Below, one piece after another: positions 18,228 through 27,206 of a stretch of DNA of 64,000 nucleotides; positions within the stretch are counted from its first letter, which is position 1; each line of letters opens with the position of its first letter. The notes beneath the pieces are model-generated. The model had not been told where the DNA came from and searched no databases. It worked only from the letters and a program-made list of their open reading frames with translations. The stretch comes from Allobaileyella intestinalis (GTDB taxonomy: Bacteria; Bacillota; Clostridia; Peptostreptococcales; Anaerovoracaceae). Made by a program: the position numbers and the translations under genes. The DNA lies in NCBI RefSeq assembly GCF_009695865.1, contig NZ_VUNB01000005.1, forward strand, positions 186,001 through 250,000, in the 5' to 3' direction.

Positions 18228-19853
18228 ATGGACAGAGAAATACGTAATGATTACATAATATCACATTTTGATGAAGCACTGGAGAAAGGCTGGATCAGAC
18301 CTTATTTTCAGCCTATCATACGGACGATTACAGGAAGCTTTGCAGTTGCCGAGGCTCTGGCCCGGTGGCAGGATCCGGAATACGGAATGCTAATGCCTGC
18401 GGATTTCATGCCTGTACTGGAAGAAAATGACCTGGTATATAAGTTAGACTGCTTCATGCTTACTGAAGCTTTGAGGATTCAGAAACAGAGAATGGATGAT
18501 GGCCTGCAGGTAGGGACGATTTCCGTGAATTTCTCCCGCAGTGATTTTGACGTAATGGACATTGCTTCTTTTATACAGGAGCAGGTTGAGAAATACCAGG
18601 TTGAAAGAGACCTTATCTGGCTGGAGATAACAGAAAGCACCTTGGTAAAAGACAAGGACAGAATGATCTCCGTTGTAAAAAATCTGCGGAAATCGGGATT
18701 CAGTGTCTGCATGGATGATTTCGGCAGCGGATATTCCTCACTGATTTTCCTCAATGACTACACATTGGATGTAATCAAACTTGACATAGGATTTCTCAGA
18801 TCTTTTTCACCTGTTTCAAAGGAGATAATGAGAAGTACTGTGAACATGGCTAAAAACCTGGGGATAAAAACTCTGGCAGAGGGAGTAGAAAAAGAAGAAC
18901 ACGTTAAGTTTCTCCAGGAGATCGGATGCGACATGATGCAGGGTTATTACTTTTCTGTTCCGTTACCTGAAAAAGAAATGAAAGGTTTCATCGAACAGAA
19001 TCATGTGGCAAAAGAACCTGTACAATGGAAGAGGTTTTACGATGCAGCCGATGCCCATGTGATAAACAGCGATGTTCCACTAGGAGTCTTGGAGTATGAT
19101 GGTGACAGTGACACCTATCATTATCTCTTTGTCAATAAAAAACAGATGGAGCAGCTCAGGAGCATCGGCCGGAGAAGCCGGGATGAATCGGAATTTATTC
19201 TGAACAGTTCTCATTTTCCAATGCACGAGAAGTTCCGGGCCCTTACCGAAAATGCGGTTTCGAAAGGCGAAACTGCTGTAATGTATTTTCCCGATAATTC
19301 ATTTTATGTACGTCTTTCATTCCGCATGGTGGTGAAGCAGGAAAACCGTGTAATCCTTACTTCTTCACTTGTAAATATAACTGAGGACAGAACACGAAAA
19401 ACAGGAGAGATTATAGACAGATCAACAGAGGATATTGCTCTTCTGTTTGAAGACATTCACGTTCTTGATCCCGATAATAATTCAGCTGACAATGTGCTGA
19501 ATAACTTCGGCATCGACGGCGGAATGAAGAAAAACGACGACCTGAGGAAAGGTCTTGAAATATTCTGCAACACCATGGTTCATCCTGATGACAGGAAGCG
19601 GTACGCATTGTATGCAGATGCTGACACCATGAAGGAGCGCCTTCACGATTCACCTGGCGGAATATTGAGAGATTATTTCAGGATCCTTCGACCAGATATG
19701 TCCGGGGATCAGAAATATCTCTGGATGGAAATAGACCTTCTTCTCATCCCGAGGACCAACGACAGCAAGATACTTTCGTGCATAAAGAGTGCCCATTCGA
19801 CATCGGGGATCGCGCCGGTAGGCAGGGCTTTGACAGAACAGTCGCAGGGTTAG
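18228..19853 (+). CDS. EAL-domain cyclic-di-GMP phosphodiesterase with C-terminal sensory-like region
   Basis: The EAL domain (~20-255) keeps the residues used for c-di-GMP hydrolysis: EALARW (42-47), Asn in SVNFSR, EITES, DDFGSGYSSL, KLDIGF, AEGVE and QGYYFS. An active phosphodiesterase is therefore predicted. The EAL domain is N-terminal; the ~285-residue C-terminal half has no GGDEF motif and no membrane segment, and its strand pattern resembles PAS-like domains (FYVRLSFRMV, DYFRILRPD), which is only a guess. It is a cytosolic 541-residue protein, monocistronic, and its stop codon lies in the loop of its own terminator. Confidence 0.88.
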   Translation: MDREIRNDYIISHFDEALEKGWIRPYFQPIIRTITGSFAVAEALARWQDPEYGMLMPADFMPVLEENDLVYKLDCFMLTEALRIQKQRMDDGLQVGTISVNFSRSDFDVMDIASFIQEQVEKYQVERDLIWLEITESTLVKDKDRMISVVKNLRKSGFSVCMDDFGSGYSSLIFLNDYTLDVIKLDIGFLRSFSPVSKEIMRSTVNMAKNLGIKTLAEGVEKEEHVKFLQEIGCDMMQGYYFSVPLPEKEMKGFIEQNHVAKEPVQWKRFYDAADAHVINSDVPLGVLEYDGDSDTYHYLFVNKKQMEQLRSIGRRSRDESEFILNSSHFPMHEKFRALTENAVSKGETAVMYFPDNSFYVRLSFRMVVKQENRVILTSSLVNITEDRTRKTGEIIDRSTEDIALLFEDIHVLDPDNNSADNVLNNFGIDGGMKKNDDLRKGLEIFCNTMVHPDDRKRYALYADADTMKERLHDSPGGILRDYFRILRPDMSGDQKYLWMEIDLLLIPRTNDSKILSCIKSAHSTSGIAPVGRALTEQSQG

Positions 19854-19870
19854 TCCCTGCGGCTTTTTTT
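19843..19870 (+). terminator. Terminator overlapping the EAL gene stop
   Basis: CGCAGGG/CCCTGCG forms a 7-bp stem whose five-base loop contains the TAG stop codon; GC and seven T follow. Confidence 0.9.
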
Positions 19871-19947
19871 GATTTGTGAGACTGGGACAGTCGGTGGAGC
19901 TGGCACCCCGGTCGGGAATACCATAGGAAAAAATATATGAAATTATA

Positions 19948-19976
19948 TTGACATGACGTCAGATAACTCTTATACT
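19948..19976 (+). promoter_or_regulatory. Promoter of the tetR-flavodoxin-adh operon
   Basis: TTGACA (19948-19953), 17-base spacer, TATACT (19971-19976). The -35 box lies inside the left arm of a large inverted repeat, which fits repression. Confidence 0.85.
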
Positions 19977-19998
19977 GCGGTTACTGACACGATGTCAA
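19948..19998 (+). promoter_or_regulatory. Inverted-repeat operator, probably for the TetR-family regulator
   Basis: Left arm TTGACATGACGTCA (19948-19961) and right arm TGACACGATGTCAA (19985-19998) are inverted copies matching at 11 of 14 positions. They flank the -10 box, and each arm is itself partly palindromic. The position over -35 and +1 suggests autorepression by the regulator encoded 22 bases downstream. Confidence 0.65.
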
Positions 19999-20019
19999 AT
20001 AGATTCGGGAGGAGGTCCA

Positions 20020-20667
20020 ATGGCAAAGGTATCAAGAGAAGTGACAGAGAAAAGGCCCGAAGAGATAATGGATGCTTGTGTGAGGCTCCACGAGACCATG
20101 AGCTTCCGCGACATAAATCTGAAGGAGATCAGCGGTGAGACCAGTATTTCCAGGCCTTCGATCTACAATTATTTTCAGACGAAGGAGGAGATACTCCTGG
20201 GTGTTCTGGAGCGCGAGTACCGGAGATGGGATGACGACCTCAGACAGATAATACGGAACCATCAGGAAATGACCGAAGATGAGCTTGCCAGGGCCCTGGG
20301 GGAGAGCCTGGAGGACAGGAAACTACTTCTGGAGATCCAGGCTACGGATCTTTATGAGATCGAGGAAAACTCGAGACAGGATAAACTCAACGATTTTAAG
20401 AAAGCCTTCCTTGCGGTGATCGACAGCGTAGATGGAGTCCTGAAGAAGTTTTTTCCGCGAATGACCGACGAGGACAGGATGGATTTCACATACGAGTTTT
20501 TTCCTTTCATGTACGGGATATATCCGTATGCATTCCCCACTGAGAAACAGATGAAAGCTATGGATTCGGTGGGCCTGAAGGTAAGAAGAACGACCGTGAA
20601 GGAACTGGTTTACAAATGTGTCCTGCAGTTGCTCAGGGGCACTGGAGGAAAAGAAGAAGGAAGGTAA
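20020..20667 (+). CDS. TetR-family transcriptional regulator
   Basis: A 215-residue protein with an N-terminal helix-turn-helix (~25-65: INLKEISGETSISRPSIYNYFQTKEEIL) and a helical ligand-binding domain. The ribosome site is GGGAGGAGG. It is first in an operon with a flavodoxin (5 bases downstream) and an alcohol dehydrogenase, and a matching inverted repeat covers the operon promoter, so it probably represses its own operon. The inducer is unknown; aldehydes or redox-active compounds would fit the enzymes. Confidence 0.88.
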   Translation: MAKVSREVTEKRPEEIMDACVRLHETMSFRDINLKEISGETSISRPSIYNYFQTKEEILLGVLEREYRRWDDDLRQIIRNHQEMTEDELARALGESLEDRKLLLEIQATDLYEIEENSRQDKLNDFKKAFLAVIDSVDGVLKKFFPRMTDEDRMDFTYEFFPFMYGIYPYAFPTEKQMKAMDSVGLKVRRTTVKELVYKCVLQLLRGTGGKEEGR

Positions 20668-20672
20668 GAACA

Positions 20673-21122
20673 ATGAATAAAATGATCGCATATTATTCGG
20701 CAAGCGGAGTCACTGCAGAAAAGGCGAGGGAGCTGGCGTCAGAGATCGGTGCTGATGTGCACGAAATCGCACCCGCAGAGAAATACACTTCGGCAGATCT
20801 GGACTGGACGAACAGGAAGAGCCGCAGCACTATGGAGATGAAGGATCCGTCATCGAGGCCTGAGCTGGCGGAGAAGACCACGGACCTTTCGCAATACGAT
20901 ACCGTATACATTGGATTTCCTATATGGTGGGGCGTTGCTCCGAGAGTGATCAACACGTTCATCGAAAACAACGATCTTGCGGGGAAGAAGATCGGGATAT
21001 TCGCCACGTCCGGCGGATCCGGGATCGGTGCTGCCATAAAGGATCTTCAGAGGAAATACCCTGGTCTGGACATCCGTGGAGGCAAGCTTCTTAACGGCAG
21101 TGTAAATGGAGACATCCTATAG
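20673..21122 (+). CDS. Flavodoxin-like protein
   Basis: A 149-residue protein with an FMN-phosphate loop of the Flavodoxin_4 type (YYSASGVTAEKA) and flavin-contacting YIGFPIWWGVAP and ATSGGSGIG segments. It is presumably a cytosolic electron carrier or quinone/flavin reductase. GAAGGAAGG lies upstream of the start. The C-terminus stops soon after LLNGSVNG; relatives I recall run about ten residues further, so a slight 3' truncation is possible. It is co-transcribed with the TetR and alcohol dehydrogenase genes. Confidence 0.82.
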   Translation: MNKMIAYYSASGVTAEKARELASEIGADVHEIAPAEKYTSADLDWTNRKSRSTMEMKDPSSRPELAEKTTDLSQYDTVYIGFPIWWGVAPRVINTFIENNDLAGKKIGIFATSGGSGIGAAIKDLQRKYPGLDIRGGKLLNGSVNGDIL

Positions 21123-21181
21123 AACGGGTATCGGGGATGAGAATAAGAACAACGAAATAAGGACGACGAAAGGAGAAAACG

Positions 21182-22351
21182 ATGTTAGGAAATTTTACGT
21201 ATTGTAACCCTACAAAGCTGTACTTTGGCAGAGGGGCCGTGGAATCTCTGAAGGAAGAGCTTCAGAAATACGGGGATAACGTTCTGCTGGTATATGGCGG
21301 CGGTTCCATCAGGAAAAACGGAATATACGACGAGGTCGTTGCAGTGCTCAGAGAAGCGGGTAAAAAAGTGACAGAGATACCCGGAGTAATGCCAAATCCA
21401 ACGATAGATAAACTGAGAGAGGGAATCGCCATAGCCAGAGACAATAAAACTGATCTGATCCTCGCTGTGGGAGGCGGTTCTGTCATCGACTATTCCAAGG
21501 CTCTGTCGGTATCTGTAAACTGCCATGAGGACCCGTGGGACAAATATTTCATCCGCTTTGAAGAGCCCACATGTGAGACACTTCCTGTTGGAGCAGTCCT
21601 CACCATGGTTGGTACGGGTTCCGAGATGAACTCCGGATCAGTCATCACGAATCCGGAACAGAAGCTGAAGATCGGACACGTGTTCCAGGACGAGAAGATA
21701 ATGCCGAGATTTGCCATCCTTGATCCTGGCTATACACTGACCCTTCCGCGCTACCAGATGGTATCCGGCATATACGACATATTCAACCACATCTGTGAGC
21801 AGTATTTTTCCGGGGAGGACGACAACACCAGCGATTACATAAGCGAGGGTTTGATGAGAAGCGTCGTCCACTCAAGCCGTATAGCAGTAAAAGACCCTCA
21901 GGACTACGAGGCCAGGAGCAACATAATGTGGACCGCGACCTGGGCCCTGAACACACTGATCGCAAAGGGCAAGAGCACAGACTGGATGGTGCACATGCTG
22001 GGACAGTCTGCAGGCGCATGTACAAATGCCACTCACGGAATGACACTGGCCGCCGTATCACTGCCTTACTACAGACATATCATGAATGACGGACTGCCAA
22101 AATTCGCGAGGTTCGCTGCAAACGTCTGGGACATTCCTTCGGAAGGGAAGACTGAGAAGGAGATGGCGGAGGCCGGACTGAGTGCCATGGAGTCCTGGAT
22201 GAAAGAACTGGGATTGGTTATGAACCTGACAGATCTGGGAGCCACTGAGGAAATGATTCCAGATATGGTAAAGGGAACCATTGTTCTGGATGGAGGCTAT
22301 CGCAAGCTTGATGGAGCCGAAATTGAGGAAATATTCAGAGAGTCCCTTTAA
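21182..22351 (+). CDS. Iron-containing alcohol dehydrogenase (BdhA/YqhD type)
   Basis: A 389-residue NAD(P)H-dependent alcohol/aldehyde oxidoreductase. The nucleotide-binding GGGSIRKNG (~39-47) and GGGSVIDYSKAL match the butanol dehydrogenase/YqhD branch. The metal-binding histidines are in FNHICEQ and further on in HMLGQS...THG. The likely role is reduction of aldehydes, either fermentative or for detoxification; the TetR and flavodoxin neighbours favour a stress response. AAAGGAG lies upstream of the start. A strong terminator ends the operon. Confidence 0.92.
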   Translation: MLGNFTYCNPTKLYFGRGAVESLKEELQKYGDNVLLVYGGGSIRKNGIYDEVVAVLREAGKKVTEIPGVMPNPTIDKLREGIAIARDNKTDLILAVGGGSVIDYSKALSVSVNCHEDPWDKYFIRFEEPTCETLPVGAVLTMVGTGSEMNSGSVITNPEQKLKIGHVFQDEKIMPRFAILDPGYTLTLPRYQMVSGIYDIFNHICEQYFSGEDDNTSDYISEGLMRSVVHSSRIAVKDPQDYEARSNIMWTATWALNTLIAKGKSTDWMVHMLGQSAGACTNATHGMTLAAVSLPYYRHIMNDGLPKFARFAANVWDIPSEGKTEKEMAEAGLSAMESWMKELGLVMNLTDLGATEEMIPDMVKGTIVLDGGYRKLDGAEIEEIFRESL

Positions 22352-22422
22352 CTTGTCAAACTCTTCAGGAAACAATTATTGTTCATGCAGGTAATTCTGC
22401 AGAGACAAATGAAATGAAATTT

Positions 22423-22472
22423 CCCATCACCATGAAATCCCCGCCGGGGTTCTATGGTGATGGGCTTTTTTT
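22423..22472 (+). terminator. Terminator after the alcohol dehydrogenase
   Basis: CCCATCACCAT pairs with ATGGTGATGGG around a loop that includes CCCCGCCGGGG; seven T follow. The last T residues are shared with the -35 box of the next promoter. Confidence 0.93.
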
Positions 22473-22499
22473 GCAATAACAATCCTCATTGCGTATAAT
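22471..22499 (+). promoter_or_regulatory. hpt promoter
   Basis: TTGCAA (22471-22476), 17-base spacer, consensus TATAAT (22494-22499). The -35 box begins in the U-tract of the preceding terminator. Confidence 0.78.
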
Positions 22500-22583
22500 A
22501 TAACAATAATTGATATTGTATAATCTGTATTGAATATATGTATCAGATAAGAATATTGCTCTCAGATAACAAGGAGATTTTAA

Positions 22584-23168
22584 ATGGCAGAGGAAGCAAA
22601 GACACCTGCAAAGAATAACCAGAAGGAGTTTATGGAGAAGGAACCAGTAGGGAAAATCCTTTTCACGGAGAAACAGATAAGAGAAAGAGCCAGAGAACTG
22701 GGAAGGCAGATTACAGAGGACCTGAAGGGAGAGGATGAGCTTATTGTCATCTGCACACTGAAGGGTGCTGTTATGTGGATGACCGACCTGGTTAAAGAAA
22801 TCGGCATGGATACAAAGCTGGAGTTTGTCATTGCCGGAAGCTACGGCTCAGGTACAACTTCATCAGGTGTTGTTACAATCAAGCTGGACGTTGAATCCAA
22901 CCTTTACAAGAAGAACGTCCTGGTAATTGAGGATATCGTCGATACAGGAAATACACTGAGCTTCCTTATGGGCAAGCTGAAAGAAAGAAATCCTAAGTGG
23001 CTTAAGGTATGTACTATGCTGGACAAGCCATCAAGAAGGACCACAGGATTCAAGGCAGACTATGTTGGCTTTGAGGTAGAAGATCTGTTTGTAGTTGGTT
23101 ATGGACTGGACTACGATCAGAAGTACAGAGGCCTGCCTTACGTAAGCTATCTGCAGAGCGAGGAGTAG
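22584..23168 (+). CDS. hpt: Hypoxanthine phosphoribosyltransferase
   Basis: A purine salvage enzyme that joins hypoxanthine or guanine to PRPP. The 194-residue protein carries the PRPP-binding motif VLVIEDIVDTGNTLSFL and the flexible loop region SYGSGTTSSG. About 20 extra polar residues precede the core. CAAGGAG lies upstream of the start. A PHP phosphoesterase gene follows 72 bases later. Confidence 0.95.
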   Translation: MAEEAKTPAKNNQKEFMEKEPVGKILFTEKQIRERARELGRQITEDLKGEDELIVICTLKGAVMWMTDLVKEIGMDTKLEFVIAGSYGSGTTSSGVVTIKLDVESNLYKKNVLVIEDIVDTGNTLSFLMGKLKERNPKWLKVCTMLDKPSRRTTGFKADYVGFEVEDLFVVGYGLDYDQKYRGLPYVSYLQSEE

Positions 23169-23240
23169 GATAATCTCAGGCGAAAGCCGGAAAAAAGCTG
23201 ACTTTCACAACTGCCGGAGGAATTGCTACGGGGAGGAAAT

Positions 23241-24050
23241 ATGTTTTTTGACAGCGACCTGCATATTCATACAACTTATTCCGACGGAGACATGACTCCT
23301 GAGCAGCTGGTGGACAGATATATTTCGAATAAGTACTCAATTATCGCGATAACAGACCACGACGGCGTGGATGGGTCTGCTGTCGCGATTTCTTATGCTC
23401 GGAATAAGCCCATTACCGTACTTCCGGGAATAGAGCTGTCTACAGAAGATCAAGAAGGCAACAATGTCCACATGCTGGGATACAGCTTCGACCTGGAGAA
23501 CAGTGAGCTTAAAGAGGAGCTTCTGAATATTAAGGTTGAAAGGGCAAAGAGAAACGACAGGCTCCTCAGGGCTCTTGTGGATATGGGGTATCAGATTTCC
23601 ATAGATGATCTTATCCGGGTAAACGAAGGAAATTATATTGGGAAACCTACGTTTGCCAAAGTCCTTCTGGGAAAAGGTTATGTAAGGTCGGTAAGCGAGG
23701 CTTTCGACAGAATATTCGCAAGACCGGAGCTGAGCCGGATAAAGACGGTGCACATGAGCTGTGAAAAAGCAATTTCTCTTATTCACAGGGCCGGAGGTCT
23801 GGCGGTAATGGCTCATCCTATGGAGCTCAGAGAGGAAGGACAGAACAGGAAGGAGTTCATGGTCTATATAGAAAAGGTCATCCGGACTCTTATGGACCAG
23901 GGCATTGATGGAATTGAATGCTGGCATCCTTCAGCCAGTTATCTTGAGTCCAAGTGGCTCAGGGATTTTGCCAGGAATAATAATCTCATAGTTACAGGGG
24001 GATCTGATTTCCATTCGGACGATGAAAGGAGGTTCAGAGATGAAAATTAA
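23241..24050 (+). CDS. PHP-domain phosphoesterase (YciV/RNase AM-like)
   Basis: A 269-residue protein with all PHP metal-binding motifs: [11 protein letters not shown] at the N-terminus, [19 protein letters not shown] and [10 protein letters not shown]. The family includes 3',5'-nucleoside bisphosphate phosphatases and 5'-3' exoribonucleases; the exact substrate is not evident. The ATG at 23241 follows GGGAGGAAAT; an in-frame TTG at 23223 lies before that site. Its end overlaps the next gene by 11 bases, so it is coupled to a beta-CASP nuclease. Confidence 0.9.
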   Translation: MFFDSDLHIHTTYSDGDMTPEQLVDRYISNKYSIIAITDHDGVDGSAVAISYARNKPITVLPGIELSTEDQEGNNVHMLGYSFDLENSELKEELLNIKVERAKRNDRLLRALVDMGYQISIDDLIRVNEGNYIGKPTFAKVLLGKGYVRSVSEAFDRIFARPELSRIKTVHMSCEKAISLIHRAGGLAVMAHPMELREEGQNRKEFMVYIEKVIRTLMDQGIDGIECWHPSASYLESKWLRDFARNNNLIVTGGSDFHSDDERRFRDEN

Positions 24051-25767
24051 ATTCTGCGGAGCCAGTACAGGAGTTACAGGTTCCTGTCATCTGCTTTCCA
24101 CTGAAAACCACAATCTTCTGCTGGACTGCGGACAGTTTCAGGGAGGAAAGTCACAGGATAAACTGAATTTTGAAGATTTTCCTTTTGATCCTTCAAAGGT
24201 GGAGGCCATGATTTTGAGCCACGCACATATAGACCACTGCGGAAGGATTCCTCTCCTTGTAAAAAGAGGGTTCAAAGGCCCCATTTACTGCACCAGAGCA
24301 ACGGCAGATCTGCTGCCTATCATGCTGAAGGACAGCGGATATATTCATGAAAAAGAAGCTGAGTGGGCCAGCAGGAAGGCTCAGAGAAAAGGCCTTCCTC
24401 CGGTGGAGCCTCTATATACAGTGGAAGATGCTGAGGCCTGCCTGCCTCTGGTAGTTCCTGTAAGATATGACCAGATAATAGAACTCAACCAGGATATGGC
24501 CATATGCTTTAACGATGCAGGTCACATTCTTGGATCCGCAATGACAGAAATCTGGGTGAAAGAATCAGGAAAAGAAACAAAGATTATTTTCTCAGGGGAT
24601 ATCGGCGTTGAGGGAAGGCCTATTCTAAGAGATCCCACGACCTTCAAAAAAGCCGATTACGTAATAATGGAGAGCACCTACGGAAACAGGCTCCATCCTG
24701 ACAATGCCCTGAGCATAAACGGCCTGCTGGATGCGGTTCTTAGAACTGTAGACAGAGGGGGTACCGTAGTAATACCTTCATTTGCTGTAGGCAGAACCCA
24801 GGAAATGATCTACGAACTAAACAAAGTTTATGACGAGAATCCGGCCATGGCTGAACGCCTTAAAGACATCATGGTATACATCGACAGTCCAATGGCCAAC
24901 GCAGCCACTGAAGTTTTCAAGAAAAACGTGTCGGATTTCGATGATGAGGCAAGGGCGTATATAGCTTCTGGAGATCATCCTCTTGAATTCAAAAACCTCA
25001 GGTTTACCCAGAATACCGAGGATTCCCAGCGGCTAAACATGGATGACAAACCTAAGATTATCATTTCAGCCAGCGGAATGTGCGAGGCCGGCAGGATAAA
25101 ACATCACCTTAAACACAATCTGTGGAATGAGAAAAACACTATTGTTTTTGTAGGATACCAGGCAGAAGGAACTCTTGGAAGAAAGATTGTAGAAGGGGCC
25201 ACCAGCGTAAACATCTTCGGAGAGGAAGTCATGGTGAAAGCCGAGATCGTAAACCTGGAAGGCTTCTCTGGACATGCAGACAGAGACGGTCTTACTCACT
25301 GGGTATCAGCCTTCACTAACAAACCGAAGATTTTCCTGGTTCACGGAGAAGATCAGGCTAAGAAGGATCTGGCTTCCCATATGGAAGAAGAGCTGGGCAT
25401 CCAGCCTGTAGTAATCACCGAGAACTCAGAGTTCAGTCTGGCTCCAGGCCACGGCGAAGATGCTGGTACGGAAAAAATAGGTGTCATCGGCGGAGGTGCC
25501 GGGGAATTTGAATCAGATCTCCTCAGCGACGAAGAGATACAGAGCATCCGGAACAAGATCACTTCCATTAACGAGAATATAGATGACGCCCTTCTCAGTG
25601 CAAAACTCATGACTGGAAGCAGAATCGGCCAGGATAAGCTGATCAGGCTGAACAATATAATCAGTGAGCTTAATGCCAGCACTGTAGAGCTGAGAGAGCT
25701 GGCCCTGGAGAACCCGGAGCCTGATACTAGAATGTCCCCTTTCAGCAGCGACGATGAACCGCAATAA
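24040..25767 (+). CDS. Beta-CASP metallo-beta-lactamase-fold ribonuclease/exonuclease
   Basis: A 575-residue protein with the MBL signature [31 protein letters not shown] and the beta-CASP motifs [14 protein letters not shown] and SGHADRDGL, ending its core with VHGED. This is the COG1236-type (CPSF/Ysh1-like) nuclease seen in many Clostridia, distinct from RNase J. The ~115-residue C-terminal extension looks helical and acidic. The start follows AAAGGAGG inside the PHP gene, giving an 11-base overlap. Confidence 0.92.
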   Translation: MKIKFCGASTGVTGSCHLLSTENHNLLLDCGQFQGGKSQDKLNFEDFPFDPSKVEAMILSHAHIDHCGRIPLLVKRGFKGPIYCTRATADLLPIMLKDSGYIHEKEAEWASRKAQRKGLPPVEPLYTVEDAEACLPLVVPVRYDQIIELNQDMAICFNDAGHILGSAMTEIWVKESGKETKIIFSGDIGVEGRPILRDPTTFKKADYVIMESTYGNRLHPDNALSINGLLDAVLRTVDRGGTVVIPSFAVGRTQEMIYELNKVYDENPAMAERLKDIMVYIDSPMANAATEVFKKNVSDFDDEARAYIASGDHPLEFKNLRFTQNTEDSQRLNMDDKPKIIISASGMCEAGRIKHHLKHNLWNEKNTIVFVGYQAEGTLGRKIVEGATSVNIFGEEVMVKAEIVNLEGFSGHADRDGLTHWVSAFTNKPKIFLVHGEDQAKKDLASHMEEELGIQPVVITENSEFSLAPGHGEDAGTEKIGVIGGGAGEFESDLLSDEEIQSIRNKITSINENIDDALLSAKLMTGSRIGQDKLIRLNNIISELNASTVELRELALENPEPDTRMSPFSSDDEPQ

Positions 25768-25881
25768 GAGGAAAATTCAGAAACCTTTAAGAGTATGTTC
25801 AGGAGGACATTTTAATTCATCAGTCCCTTTATCGGACAATTAAATATCCAATTTTACTTAACCAGTAGACAAGGAAAGACT

Positions 25882-25922
25882 CCTCGTATATCCTGCAACC
25901 AAGGATATACGGGGACTTTTTT
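25882..25922 (+). terminator. Terminator after the beta-CASP gene
   Basis: CCTCGTATATCCT pairs with AGGATATACGGGG over 13 bp (one T-G) around a seven-base loop; AC and six T follow. Confidence 0.88.
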
Positions 25923-25985
25923 CTGGCTTAATTCAAGGGGTGCAAATGGCCAGATACCGGCGTTTCATGTTTCAGGAGGGGGAAG

Positions 25986-26327
25986 ATGAAAGAGTATCAG
26001 ATCAGGATGGAAGGATACAGACTTCCTGAGGAAGTCTATCACCAGTGCCTTTGGATCGTCAGGGACATGGAGCGGTCCATAGGACTTTTTGCCAGCTTCA
26101 TGGCTGGAGACAGGGGAGAGCTGCCACTACAAGTATCCTCAGCAGGTCATAGAATCTGTGCAGTATCCCGGGCACTGGAGATGGTTCCTGCTGAGTACAG
26201 GCAGGGGATAATCGATTCAATCCTGAAGAGAGGGGGCGGCTTCAGGGATTACGCCCATGAGAACACCTGGAAAAGATGGAAGCAGCGCTTTATCTACGGA
26301 GTTGCCGTAGAAATGGGGCTGGTGTGA
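25986..26327 (+). CDS. Small protein resembling phage RinA/ArpU-type regulators
   Basis: A 113-residue protein of uncertain function. GGAGGGGGAAG lies upstream of the start, supporting real translation. The layout, an N-terminal YHQCLWIVRDMERS and a C-terminal basic NTWKRWKQRFIYGVAVEMGLV, resembles the small sigma-region-4-like transcription activators of Firmicute prophages (ArpU/RinA) and related orphan proteins. No phage genes lie nearby, so it is either a domesticated relic or an unrelated helical protein. It sits alone between a terminator and a 342-base gene-free stretch. Confidence 0.6.
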   Translation: MKEYQIRMEGYRLPEEVYHQCLWIVRDMERSIGLFASFMAGDRGELPLQVSSAGHRICAVSRALEMVPAEYRQGIIDSILKRGGGFRDYAHENTWKRWKQRFIYGVAVEMGLV

Positions 26328-26465
26328 ATAAATAAAATTTTGCAATTTTTTTACGAAAGAATATGTACTGCAGGGGAACAAGTAAACCAGTAACATCATT
26401 ACTGAAGACGGCTATGGTAATGTCTTCATAAACTACAATTTATTAAAAAAGGGACGCACGGGAGA

Positions 26466-26493
26466 AGAGTTGCTTTAAGGAGCAGCTCTTTTT
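26466..26493 (+). terminator. Intrinsic terminator
   Basis: AGAGTTGCT pairs with AGCAGCTCT (one T-G) around a six-base loop, followed by four more T. It lies 139 bases after the small regulator-like gene. Confidence 0.75.
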
Positions 26494-26566
26494 CCACTTC
26501 ACCGGGAGCACCGGAAAAATCCTTGATAATAACAGTATATTGGTCACATGAGTTTACGGTAATATC

Positions 26567-26595
26567 TTTAAAAGACTGTTGAATAATGCTAGAAT
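26567..26595 (+). promoter_or_regulatory. Promoter of NUDIX-xerD operon
   Basis: TTTAAA (26567-26572), 17-base spacer, TAGAAT (26590-26595), 74 bases before the NUDIX start. Confidence 0.5.
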
Positions 26596-26669
26596 GTAAC
26601 AGATTGGATAATTATTTATTGTAATGTAAAACAGGATCGGAAATCCGGTTCACTACTGGGAGTTCATTC

Positions 26670-27206
26670 ATGGCATTTGAAGAAAAGACCATTGACAGCC
26701 AGCTCATATACAAGGGGCCGGTTTTCAATATAAGAAAATATAAAGTTACTGCAACTGGCAATCAGGTGACCTACAGAGATGTTGTTGAACACAGCGGCGG
26801 TGCAGTGATAGTTGCAGTGAAGGACAATGGCAATGTGCTCCTGGTGAGACAGTTCAGAAAACCTGTTGAGCGGGTGATGGTAGAGCTTCCGGCAGGAAAG
26901 AGAGACCCGGGAGAAGACCCTGAAACTACAGCTATCAGAGAACTGAAGGAAGAGACCGGGTATACTGCCGGTTCCATCCGCTTTCTAACAGCTATTCATA
27001 CCAGTGTGGGATATTCTACAGAATTGTTGTATATCTATCTCTGTAAAGATCTTACTCCCGGAGAAACAAACTTCGACAGTACTGAAGATCTTGATCTCAT
27101 GGAACTTTCTGCTGATGAAGCTTTAGAGAAGGTTATGAGCGGAGAGATTACAGACTCAAAGACCGTAGTGGGGCTGCTTTTTGCAAGGCAGGCGGGAGAG
27201 ATCTAG
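26670..27206 (+). CDS. NUDIX hydrolase, ADP-ribose pyrophosphatase type
   Basis: A 178-residue protein with a complete Nudix box (G-x5-E-x7-REL-x-EE-x-G within GKRDPGEDPETTAIRELKEE). The N-terminal part (DSQLIYKGPVFNIRKYKV) and VRQFRKPVERVMVELPAG are typical of ADP-ribose/ADP-sugar pyrophosphatases, which clear ADP-ribose in the cytoplasm. The ribosome site is weak (CTGGGAG). The stop codon is directly followed by the start of the XerD-like gene, matching the nudF-xerD neighbourhood of Bacilli. Confidence 0.92.
   Translation: MAFEEKTIDSQLIYKGPVFNIRKYKVTATGNQVTYRDVVEHSGGAVIVAVKDNGNVLLVRQFRKPVERVMVELPAGKRDPGEDPETTAIRELKEETGYTAGSIRFLTAIHTSVGYSTELLYIYLCKDLTPGETNFDSTEDLDLMELSADEALEKVMSGEITDSKTVVGLLFARQAGEI

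Larger units (their letters stand above)
26328..26669 (+). other. Gene-free stretch with one terminator and one promoter
   Basis: No open frame with a ribosome site is visible. The first ~140 bases are AT-rich with short repeats (GTAA, CATTACTG) and end in a terminator at 26466-26493. This could be the 3' end of the preceding gene or an unrecognised small RNA. The promoter of the NUDIX gene lies in the second half. Confidence 0.5.

Noticed and set aside
20673..21122. Frameshift in the flavodoxin-like gene
   Set aside because: The protein may be about ten residues short, but no other frame downstream restores a recognisable C-terminus, so a simple early stop is the better reading.
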